A stretch of DNA of 5,238 bases from Acidobacteriota bacterium (GTDB taxonomy: Bacteria > Acidobacteriota > Terriglobia > Terriglobales > Acidobacteriaceae): positions 1 through 5,238 of the forward strand of contig JAKAAZ010000233.1 in assembly GCA_021802085.1 (NCBI GenBank). The letters are read 5' to 3'. The notes under the pieces are model-generated. The model was not told the DNA's origin. It saw only the letters and a list, made by a program, of their open reading frames with translations, and ran no database searches. Position numbers and translations under genes: made by a program. This document shows positions 1 to 5,177 of the stretch, piece by piece. Numbering within the stretch: the first letter of the stretch is position 1; the number at the start of each line of letters is the position of its first letter.

Positions 1-71
1 TGTCCCCGAGCGGCTGATTCATTGGGGAACCGCTTGAAAAAGGCGTAAGCACTGATCGTCGATCTGCTCAT
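1..71 (-). CDS. IS1595-like transposase, N-terminal fragment (runs off the left edge)
   Basis: Reading the minus strand from the ATG at 71, an open frame of 23 codons runs to the window edge. It contains AFFKRFPNESAARG after a short Ser/Thr-rich start. IS1595/IS1016-family transposases typically open with a phenylalanine-rich helix of the form FFxxFPxExAA, followed by a Trp-containing segment and a zinc-binding CPxC motif; only the first part is visible here. The family would be a DDE-type cut-and-paste transposase acting on its own inverted repeats. The start is the first ATG after upstream stops; a weak GAG lies 6-8 bases before it. The catalytic region, zinc motif and right end are outside the window, so whether the element is intact cannot be judged. 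The assignment rests on a short stretch and remembered family style. Confidence 0.6.
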   Translation of the reverse strand, partial: MSRSTISAYAFFKRFPNESAARG

Positions 72-109
72 GTGCTCATTCTAGATAGGTTAGCTCAGGG
101 AGTAAAGTG

Positions 110-115
110 TATAAT
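110..115 (+). promoter_or_regulatory. Candidate -10 box (TATAAT) upstream of the membrane-protein gene
   Basis: A perfect TATAAT lies 68 bases before the TTG start at 184, in the AT-rich gap between the divergent transposase fragment and the membrane-protein gene. No good -35 element is present: the hexamer 17 bases upstream is AGGTTA. A promoter here is therefore plausible but weak. The gap (72-183) must also contain the end of the IS1595-like element, but I could not identify its terminal repeat. Confidence 0.3.
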
Positions 116-167
116 TCCCAAATATATGTGTCGCGTATGTTGTGTCGGGCGGACAATGATTTTACGT

Positions 168-174
168 GGGGTGA
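168..174 (+). promoter_or_regulatory. Ribosome binding site deciding the TTG start at 184
   Basis: GGGGTGA ends 9 bases before the TTG at 184. An in-frame TAG at 175-177 rules out any earlier start. The next candidate, the ATG at 202, has no comparable site at the right distance. Confidence 0.45.
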
Positions 175-183
175 TAGTCCAAA

Positions 184-1089
184 TTGGGTAGCCGCAAAAT
201 AATGTTCGGTCTGGGAGGGGCAATTTTGACCGTCTCTATAGGGCTCCTAGGGACTGGCTGGCCCACCTTTATCACCGCACATGCTTGGATTGTTTGGGCT
301 GGCGTGGCATTAGGTATTGTGCTGCTTATAGCAGGCTTTGTAATTTCCACCAATCAGCAGTCGCCGCAGATGGCGCCGAGCTCTAATACCGCGGGTCGAG
401 ATAACTGGGGGAATCAAATCAACGCGCCGGGTTCAACATTCAATCTCTCAGTGCCAGATGCCTCGCTCCCTGAGGCCGAAAAACCGGCAACAATTTCCCC
501 TCCTGAACCTACGGAGCAGATGCTCGCACGAGAATTGCCGACCTTGTCTTTGGACTTTGGTAACGGGAGGGTTAGCTACCATGGCGGTCGTTTTGAGTTC
601 GATGAAAACGGCAGCCGTTGCATCACGATACGCGTATTGAATCGTCCTGCGCGTGAGCCAGGATCGACTAGCGTTAGAGCGCGTTCCGTTATTGCGCATT
701 TAACTCTCAGCTACAGTTTGACAAGTACCGCCATAGCCTGCGCATATTGGGTAGGAAGGCATGAGAACCGGATCAATCTAGAACCTGGAAAGCCAGAGGA
801 CCTGCTAGTCGCGCTCATTGATCATCCCCTCATGTTAAAGCTGTACGACAACCCACTTCCTTATCCACTCGAAACGCTTGCTTGGGACTCCCCTCTATCT
901 ATTGCCGCACATCAGGATGCCGAGCCAAAATTGTTTTCATGGGTCGATGACATGAATGTCGAGGGAGAGGTATTTCTTATTTCGAAGATGGTCAATCAAA
1001 GCACTACCCTGGCATATAAGAAGTTCAAAATATTGAAAAGCGGGACAGAATCCGGCCTGCCTTCATTTAGAGTGTGGTGGGTGGAATGA
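184..1089 (+). CDS. Unrecognised membrane-anchored protein: two TM helices, Gly/Asn-rich linker, beta-rich C-terminal domain
   Basis: A 301-residue protein of no family I can name. Two hydrophobic helices at about residues 7-26 and 34-54 form a hairpin anchor. A linker follows with the motif GRDNWGNQINAPGSTFNLS (71-89). A Pro/Glu-rich spacer (about 92-118) then leads to a domain of alternating hydrophobic strands (about 119-301), with VRARSVIAHLTLSY and an LEPGKPEDLLVAL segment that resemble an Ig-like beta sandwich. The two helices are close together, so the soluble domain is probably on the same side as the short N-terminus, likely cytoplasmic, though orientation is not proven. The start is TTG with a GGGGTGA site; ATG at 202 is the alternative and would trim six residues. 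One 60-base line inside the gene counts 50% GC against about 63% for a line in the anti-sigma gene, which fits acquired DNA next to an insertion sequence. It is convergent with nth and has no partner gene in view. Confidence 0.8.
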   Translation: MGSRKIMFGLGGAILTVSIGLLGTGWPTFITAHAWIVWAGVALGIVLLIAGFVISTNQQSPQMAPSSNTAGRDNWGNQINAPGSTFNLSVPDASLPEAEKPATISPPEPTEQMLARELPTLSLDFGNGRVSYHGGRFEFDENGSRCITIRVLNRPAREPGSTSVRARSVIAHLTLSYSLTSTAIACAYWVGRHENRINLEPGKPEDLLVALIDHPLMLKLYDNPLPYPLETLAWDSPLSIAAHQDAEPKLFSWVDDMNVEGEVFLISKMVNQSTTLAYKKFKILKSGTESGLPSFRVWWVE

Positions 1090-1126
1090 AGCACGAATAC
1101 CACGAAGGGCTGAATGCATGATAGGG

Positions 1127-1147
1127 TTCTCGCTAAACCAGCGAGAA
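1127..1147. terminator. Hairpin between convergent genes, probable bidirectional terminator
   Basis: TTCTCGCT (1127-1134) and AGCGAGAA (1140-1147) pair perfectly over 8 bp around a 5-base AAACC loop. It sits 37 bases past the membrane-protein stop and 8 bases past the nth stop on the other strand. No proper U-tract follows on either strand, so it may be an inefficient or factor-assisted terminator, or an RNA 3'-end stabiliser. Confidence 0.45.
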
Positions 1148-1155
1148 AACTGCGT

Positions 1156-1950
1156 CTAGTGCGTGCTCCAGGTCTTATCTTTGGAGTTGCAAATATCTTC
1201 CAGAAAGCAGTCGGCGCAGCGAGGCTTCCGAGCAATGCAAGTTTCCCGGCCAAAATGGATCACGCGATGAGAGAAGTCGATCCAGCTCTTCTGGGGAATC
1301 AGCCGCATCATGTCCTGTTCGATTCTTTCCGGCGTCGTCGACTTGGTTAATTCCAGCCGCTGCGTGATCCTCATCACGTGCGTATCCACCACCACTCCCA
1401 GCGCGATTTTATACCAGGAACCCAGCACAACGTTGGCCGTCTTCCGCGCCACTCCGGGGATGGTCAACAACTCCTCCATCGTCTGCGGCACTTTGCCGCC
1501 GAATTCCGCAATCAATCGCTGCGCCGCGCCGATGATGTTCTTAGCCTTGTTGCGAAAAAATCCCGTCGTCCGGATCATCTCTTCCACTTCCGCCTGCGAG
1601 GCCTGGGCCATCGCCTGTGGAGTAGGGAAGCGCTGGAACAGCGCCGGCGTCACCATGTTCACGCGAACATCGGTGCACTGCGCGGAGAGAATGGTCGCCA
1701 CCATCAGCTCCCACGCATTCTTATGGTGTAGCGCGCACACGGCGTTGGGATAATGCTCGGTCAGCCGAGCGAGGATCGTCCGCACCCGCTGCGGATTCGT
1801 TGGATCGACCGCCGGTTTCTTCTTCGCTGTCTTACGCGCCGCCTTGACGGGAGTCGTCTTCTTTACAGGTTGCACCGACGCCGTCGCGCGCGGCGTGTTC
1901 TTCGAAGCTGTTTTCTTTAACGAACGTGCGGCGGACACTGCTTTATCCAA
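1156..1950 (-). CDS. nth: Endonuclease III (DNA glycosylase/AP lyase) with a basic N-terminal tail
   Basis: Base-excision repair enzyme that removes oxidised pyrimidines and nicks the abasic site. All hallmarks are visible: a helix-hairpin-helix with IPGVARKTANVVL (164-176), catalytic Lys170 within it, catalytic Asp189 in VVDTHVMR, and a 4Fe-4S loop with Cys238, Cys245, Cys248 and Cys254 in the C-x6-C-x2-C-x5-C spacing. The glycosylase core begins at about residue 54; the total of 264 residues exceeds the roughly 210 usual for the family because of a Lys/Ala/Thr/Pro-rich tail (about 11-48). The frame opens at a TTG that overlaps the last 8 bases of hemQ; a GTG four codons later (1938) with GGA upstream is an alternative start. 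The overlap implies co-transcription and translational coupling with hemQ. No MutY-type C-terminal domain is present, so this is Nth rather than MutY. Confidence 0.95.
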   Translation of the reverse strand: MDKAVSAARSLKKTASKNTPRATASVQPVKKTTPVKAARKTAKKKPAVDPTNPQRVRTILARLTEHYPNAVCALHHKNAWELMVATILSAQCTDVRVNMVTPALFQRFPTPQAMAQASQAEVEEMIRTTGFFRNKAKNIIGAAQRLIAEFGGKVPQTMEELLTIPGVARKTANVVLGSWYKIALGVVVDTHVMRITQRLELTKSTTPERIEQDMMRLIPQKSWIDFSHRVIHFGRETCIARKPRCADCFLEDICNSKDKTWSTH

Positions 1951-2731
1951 CCCGATCCAGCATTTCCTGCGCCGTCATCCGCACGCAGGTAAAGATCGGA
2001 TAGTCCTTCAGCGTATACGCGCTGATTTCCGTGCCCCGAAGCTGCTCCACAAGGTCGAGAAAATCTTCCGGATAATTGGTCTCGAACGCCACCACAAATT
2101 CCTGGTCGTCCAGGCCAAACGAATACGTGGTGTTCAGCTTCACGCGCGGGTAAAGATGTCCGACGCGAATATGCTCCGTCATCAGCCGTTGCCGCTCATC
2201 CTTCGGCAGCAGATACCAGGCGCGCGTCTTCCAGAACGGATACACGAAGATATATTTCTGCCGCCCCGGACGCAAAAATCCACGCGAATCCGCCTGTCCT
2301 TCGTGCTCATGGCCAATCAGGTATTGCGATCGCTTGGTCATCGCCAGATAACTGAACGCAGTCTCAAGATAGCCGCCCATCGGCGTCGCCATCATCTCCG
2401 CCGTCATTCGATTCACGTCGTCCACCGTGGTGCAAATGCGCCACAGCATCAGGTCGCACTCGCTGCGCGTGCCCACAGTGGAGTAGGTCAGCGTCAACAT
2501 TCTGTCTGCCTGGTTCCAGCTTTCGATCACGGCGGCCAGCGCCTGTTTGTGCGCGGCGCGTTCTTCCGCCGGCAGGCGCCGCCATTCCGGCATCACCTTG
2601 AAGAACTGGAAGGAGACAATCTGCCGCTTGATCTCTTTTTCCTTGGGAGCGTCCTTCGCGGCTGCAATCTGGCTATTAGCGGCGGGAGTGGCAGTCTCCA
2701 TCGCGATTTCTGGTGTCAGGGTGTCTGTCAT
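1943..2731 (-). CDS. hemQ: HemQ: coproheme decarboxylase of the chlorite-dismutase family
   Basis: Probably converts coproheme to heme b, the last step of the coproporphyrin-dependent heme route, in the cytoplasm. The 262-residue protein has a low-complexity Ala/Thr/Glu-rich start (to about 34), then two ferredoxin-like halves typical of the family. In the C-terminal half, YPFWK supplies Tyr164 and Lys168, matching the Tyr/Lys pair needed for decarboxylation in S. aureus HemQ. His187 in MTEHIRVGH matches the proximal heme ligand. The block VKLNTTYSFGLDDQEF has Leu199 where true chlorite dismutases carry the distal catalytic Arg (alignment from memory), which argues against chlorite degradation. 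The ATG at 2731 is chosen because AAGGAG lies 6 bases upstream; an in-frame ATG at 2773 would add 14 residues but has no such site. It is first in a pair with nth and divergent from the DedA gene. Confidence 0.87.
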   Translation of the reverse strand: MTDTLTPEIAMETATPAANSQIAAAKDAPKEKEIKRQIVSFQFFKVMPEWRRLPAEERAAHKQALAAVIESWNQADRMLTLTYSTVGTRSECDLMLWRICTTVDDVNRMTAEMMATPMGGYLETAFSYLAMTKRSQYLIGHEHEGQADSRGFLRPGRQKYIFVYPFWKTRAWYLLPKDERQRLMTEHIRVGHLYPRVKLNTTYSFGLDDQEFVVAFETNYPEDFLDLVEQLRGTEISAYTLKDYPIFTCVRMTAQEMLDRVG

Positions 2732-2737
2732 CGGATT

Positions 2738-2743
2738 CTCCTT
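2738..2743 (-). promoter_or_regulatory. Shine-Dalgarno AAGGAG fixing the hemQ start
   Basis: AAGGAG on the minus strand is separated by 6 bases from the ATG at 2731. It is the best ribosome binding site seen in the window. It favours that start over the upstream in-frame ATGs at 2773 and 2758. Confidence 0.75.
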
Positions 2744-2786
2744 GGTGGTAGTCTCCATGCTAGCAAAAACCATCTCATGTAGGATT

Positions 2787-2806
2787 CACGGCGAAACAGC
2801 GCCGTG
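2787..2806. promoter_or_regulatory. Perfect 7-bp inverted repeat between divergent hemQ and dedA
   Basis: CACGGCG (2787-2793) and CGCCGTG (2800-2806) are exact reverse complements separated by AAACAG. The position is central in the divergent spacer, 56 bases upstream of the hemQ start and 36 bases before the dedA ATG. It could be an operator for a dimeric regulator serving both genes, or a hairpin in the hemQ leader. No T-run follows, so a terminator is unlikely. Confidence 0.35.
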
Positions 2807-2810
2807 CCGA

Positions 2811-2816
2811 TATACT
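2811..2816 (+). promoter_or_regulatory. Candidate -10 box (TATACT) for the DedA gene
   Basis: TATACT matches the -10 consensus at five of six positions and lies 26 bases before the ATG at 2843. The only -35-like hexamer, TTCACG at 2785-2790, is 20 bases away, which is long. If used, transcription would begin after the in-frame GTG at 2804 and would support the ATG at 2843 as the start. On the minus strand, TTGACG (2829-2834) is a fair -35 for hemQ but lacks a well-spaced -10. Confidence 0.25.
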
Positions 2817-2842
2817 GCTGGCATAGCGCGTCAAAACACTCG

Positions 2843-3481
2843 ATGACAGAAAAAATCCTTATCTTCCTCGTCCCATGGATTACGGGCATCATCTCGCGCA
2901 TCGGCTATCCGGGCGTCGCCCTGTTGATGGCCATTGAGTCGGCCTGCATTCCGCTGCCGTCGGAAATCATCATGCCCTTCGCCGGATATCTGGTGTATTT
3001 GCACCGGTTCAGTCTGTTCTGGGTGGCAACCGCCGGAGCCATCGGCTGCAATCTCGGCTCGGCAATTGCATACTGGATTGGCGCGTACGGCGGCCGCCCG
3101 CTCATCGAACGCTATGGGCGCTTTGTGCTTCTCGACCGTCACGATCTCGACCGCACGACTCGATTTTTTGAGCGTTATGGAACCATCACGGTTCTACTCG
3201 GGCGTCTGCTTCCCGTGGTGCGAACCTTTATTGCGTTGCCCGCGGGAATTGCCCGCATGAGTCAGCTGCGATTTCATATCTACACATTTGTCGGTTCCTG
3301 GCCATGGTGTTTCGTTCTGGCGTATGCCGGAATGAAACTCGGCAATGCGTGGGACACCGATCCACGCCTGAAAAATATCCTTCATCGCTCGGACGCCGTC
3401 GTTCTTCTGCTGTTGTGCGCGGCTGTGGCCTGGTTTCTCTGGACCCACTGGAAACGTCGCGGCGCGGAAAGCGAAGCGTAG
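2843..3481 (+). CDS. DedA-family integral membrane protein (SNARE-associated/VTT domain)
   Basis: A 212-residue polytopic inner-membrane protein. Family marks in order: a reentrant-type segment with ESACIPLPSEIIMPFAG (32-48, including acidic Glu32 and Glu41); LGSAIAYWIGAYGG (71-84); and the conserved RLLPVVRTFIALPAG block (121-135, Arg121 and Arg127) followed by FVGSWPWCFVLAYAGMKLG (149-167). The last hydrophobic segment lies at about 184-201, ahead of a basic tail. Some DedA proteins (UptA) have been shown to flip undecaprenyl phosphate, and others influence proton motive force and antibiotic tolerance; which applies here cannot be read from sequence. Length is normal for the family. An in-frame GTG at 2804 would add a 13-residue hydrophilic leader without family resemblance, so the ATG is preferred, although no strong ribosome binding site precedes it. 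It is divergent from hemQ and convergent with the anti-sigma gene. Confidence 0.92.
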   Translation: MTEKILIFLVPWITGIISRIGYPGVALLMAIESACIPLPSEIIMPFAGYLVYLHRFSLFWVATAGAIGCNLGSAIAYWIGAYGGRPLIERYGRFVLLDRHDLDRTTRFFERYGTITVLLGRLLPVVRTFIALPAGIARMSQLRFHIYTFVGSWPWCFVLAYAGMKLGNAWDTDPRLKNILHRSDAVVLLLLCAAVAWFLWTHWKRRGAESEA

Positions 3482-3534
3482 CGGCAAATCCGGGCGCGTT
3501 CGGTTCGCTCTTCGATGCCTGGAATTCGAGCGAT

Positions 3535-4383
3535 CTATCCGCCAGCCAGCAGGATGGGCAGCGTTGGCGTGGTCGACCCTCCGGCATTCTCCAGCGTTAC
3601 GCCGAAAGCCTTCGCCTCAATTCCTGCCGGCAGGTGCGGCAGCAAAACGCTAGCCATGCCACGGGCATCCGGTTCAAAGGTTCCAGCCGGAATCGGCGCA
3701 GCGCCATTCGCGGGAATCAGCCACAGCTCATAGGTCTTATTGGCCGGCAAAGGGGTGAGGTTGCTGGCGGTAAACACCAGCGCTCCACGCTCTTGCAGGT
3801 AGACGGCATCCCCTTCCGGTTCGGGATGTGCATGGGCGCCGACAAGCGTCACGCGCCGCGCATGAGGAGAGGTCAGCACATCCAGTACATCCCGCGCGCG
3901 AACAGCCGCGGCGTTCGATTGATGCAACTCCGCAGTTTCTATTTGCAACCGATGCTGCATTTCCCGATTTGCTTCGCGAACGTGGACCGCATAGAACAGC
4001 AGGACCACCGCAGCCACCCAGCCGCCCCAGATCAAGCCAGGATTGGGACGACGAGCGCGAGTCGTGGCAGTGCCGCGGGAAGCGTCCGAAACGGGCTTGG
4101 GAAAAGTTTTGATGGGGGCCGATCTGCCCGAGTTCCCAGGAAGATGGATGCCCGCCGCCTGAAACAGTCGTTCCTTTGCCTCTGCCGGCGGAGGCGTCTG
4201 AGGAACGGACATAGCGACCAAGGCCATATCTGCCTGGATATCCTCCACCAGGGACCGGCAATCCGCGCATTGCCGCACATGCTGGCGTACGCGATCGATC
4301 ACCGCGGCAGTCTCCGGCTCATCGGACGAACCCATGGAATAGAAGATCAGATCGTCCAGTTCGGGATGTAGATCGGGCGTCAT
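3535..4383 (-). CDS. RskA-type anti-sigma factor, single-pass membrane protein
   Basis: A 282-residue membrane regulator expected to bind and silence the ECF sigma factor encoded just upstream. The N-terminal cytoplasmic part carries His35-x3-Cys39-x2-Cys42, the zinc-binding anti-sigma signature, in an otherwise helical region. A Pro-rich linker (about 61-115) leads to one transmembrane helix (about 116-134), then a charged, probably coiled-coil segment (135-165). The exported part (about 176-282) is a clear RskA domain: NLTPLPANKTYELWLIP (208-224), PIPAGTF (230-236), FGVTLENAGGS (260-270) and the terminal PTLPILLAG. Its ATG overlaps the sigma stop as ATGA, implying translational coupling and near-stoichiometric synthesis. 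In the known systems, release of sigma follows intramembrane proteolysis of the anti-sigma or a redox change at the zinc site; neither is shown here. The gene is intact, and its stop lies 53 bases from the convergent DedA stop. Confidence 0.93.
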   Translation of the reverse strand: MTPDLHPELDDLIFYSMGSSDEPETAAVIDRVRQHVRQCADCRSLVEDIQADMALVAMSVPQTPPPAEAKERLFQAAGIHLPGNSGRSAPIKTFPKPVSDASRGTATTRARRPNPGLIWGGWVAAVVLLFYAVHVREANREMQHRLQIETAELHQSNAAAVRARDVLDVLTSPHARRVTLVGAHAHPEPEGDAVYLQERGALVFTASNLTPLPANKTYELWLIPANGAAPIPAGTFEPDARGMASVLLPHLPAGIEAKAFGVTLENAGGSTTPTLPILLAGG

Positions 4384-5015
4384 GCGGGCACGTCCAGGGC
4401 CTTTCGTATCGAGATCAATGCGGAACGTATGCGTGTCTTGACCGTTCCCAGTGGCTGTCCGGTCCGCTCTGCGATTTCTGTGTGCGTCTGCCCTTCAAAA
4501 AAAGCCATCTCGACCGCCTGGCGCTGATCCGCCGCCATGGTTTCCATCACCGAGCGCACTTTTGCAAGCATCATTTCCCGCTCGGCTACATCTCCCATGT
4601 CCACGGTATTGGCGAGTTGGAGATCGTCGATATTCTCAAGCCTCCGGCCGCCGCGGATGCGGTCAATGGAGCGGTTGCGCGTGACTACCGCAAGCCATCC
4701 ACAAAGGCTGCCGCGATGCTCTGCGAATACCTCCGGTTGCTGCCACAGCTTCAGAAACACTTCCTGCATCACATTTTCCGCCGCGCCGCTGTCTCGCAGC
4801 ACGCGCATGGCGATGGAATAGACCATGGTCGAATACAGATCGTATATACGCGACAAAGCATCCGGTTGCTTCCTCCGCAGTTGGTCCATCAACTGTTGGT
4901 CCGTCAGCGTGCCGTCTTGCGGGGGATTCGCGGGCAATGGGGTTCGGCTCGATGGATAAAGATTGACTCTGGAGTAAATACACCCAGTAGACACTCTACC
5001 GTACACGGTTCCCAT
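4380..5015 (-). CDS. ECF (sigma-70 family, group 4) RNA polymerase sigma factor, SigK-like
   Basis: Directs RNA polymerase to stress or envelope promoters and is controlled by the downstream RskA-type partner. Numbered from the ATG at 5015 (211 residues): sigma region 2 spans about 53-122, including AENVMQEVFLKLWQQ (79-93) and WLAVVTRNRSIDRIRGGRR (107-125). Region 4 spans about 153-205, with the helix-turn-helix THTEIAERTGQPLGTVKTRIRSAL (177-200). No extra C-terminal domain is present. Pairing with an RskA-domain protein suggests the SigK/ECF19-type class, as inference. The start is uncertain. The conserved part begins near residue 36, the first 30 residues look non-conserved, and no good ribosome binding site precedes any candidate. 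Alternatives are ATG 5045, GTG 4994 and TTG 4937; the last gives 185 residues, typical for ECF factors, and would leave the palindromes at 4987-5009 outside the coding region. Confidence 0.93.
   Translation of the reverse strand: MGTVYGRVSTGCIYSRVNLYPSSRTPLPANPPQDGTLTDQQLMDQLRRKQPDALSRIYDLYSTMVYSIAMRVLRDSGAAENVMQEVFLKLWQQPEVFAEHRGSLCGWLAVVTRNRSIDRIRGGRRLENIDDLQLANTVDMGDVAEREMMLAKVRSVMETMAADQRQAVEMAFFEGQTHTEIAERTGQPLGTVKTRIRSALISIRKALDVPA
4973..4981 (-). repeat. Inverted third copy of the 9-mer GTATTTACT
   Basis: GTATTTACT is read on the minus strand here and occurs twice on the plus strand at 5115-5123 and 5133-5141. A TTGACTC lies beside it (plus strand, 4963-4969), as one also does beside the 5133 copy (5141-5147). 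It may be part of a regulatory site or a remnant of an insertion-sequence end; chance is possible. Confidence 0.35.
4987..5012 (-). promoter_or_regulatory. Possible autoregulatory promoter with two abutting palindromes at the sigma gene 5' end
   Basis: On the minus strand, GGAAC (5012-5008) and GTCTA (4992-4988) are separated by 15 bases. This is close to an ECF-type -35/-10 pair, though slightly short-spaced. Within it lie ACCGT-GT-ACGGT (5009-4998) and GTAGA-GTG-TCTAC (4999-4987), both perfect inverted repeats. If this is the promoter, translation would start downstream, for example at TTG 4937. Confidence 0.3.
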
Positions 5016-5113
5016 TTCCAACGCAAAGACTCGCTCTCTACGCATTGCATGGCAGGAAAGCCGCGCTTGCCAAAGTGACCCAAACAGGAATGGCTTCAGG
5101 TACCCCACTGATT

Positions 5114-5142
5114 GGTATTTACTTTGAGGTGGGTATTTACTT
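5114..5142 (+). repeat. Two direct copies of GGTATTTACTT, possible left end of an IS1595-like element
   Basis: GGTATTTACTT is exact at 5114-5124 and 5132-5142, 18 bases apart start to start, just upstream of the plus-strand transposase start. IS terminal repeats and transposase-binding sites commonly lie at this distance. The outer end and target-site duplication cannot be fixed without the right end of the element, which is outside the window. The copies could instead serve as operator sites for the divergent sigma operon. Confidence 0.4.
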
Positions 5143-5177
5143 GACTCAGGTGACCACAACCTGTAGTGTTTGCGGCG

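Noticed and set aside
1..48. Plus-strand frame from the window edge ending in SLGNRLKKA and TAA
   Set aside because: It could be the tail of an upstream gene, but the same bases read on the minus strand give a better match to a transposase N-terminus with an ATG.
1156..1950. MutY adenine glycosylase
   Set aside because: There is no C-terminal NUDIX-like domain, and the protein ends right after the iron-sulfur loop as in Nth.
1943..2731. True chlorite dismutase
   Set aside because: The distal Arg position appears to be Leu, while the HemQ-type Tyr and Lys are present.
1844..2782. Plus-strand open frame of 312 codons opposite nth and hemQ
   Set aside because: It is His/Arg-rich and lacks recognisable motifs, whereas the minus strand carries complete HemQ and Nth signatures.
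3505..3533. Inverted repeat TCGCTC/GAGCGA between the DedA and anti-sigma stops
   Set aside because: Only 6 bp of stem around a 17-base loop and no T-run; too weak to call a terminator.
3304..4371. Long plus-strand open frame (355 codons) antisense to the anti-sigma gene
   Set aside because: The minus-strand reading has full RskA, zinc-motif and transmembrane features. The plus-strand translation is Arg-rich, without domains, and overlaps the end of the DedA gene.
4926..4955. CCATCG-N18-GCGAAT on the minus strand, resembling the mycobacterial SigK promoter pattern
   Set aside because: It lies within or at the edge of the sigma coding sequence, the spacer is longer than in the known promoters, and no suitable start follows before the conserved region.
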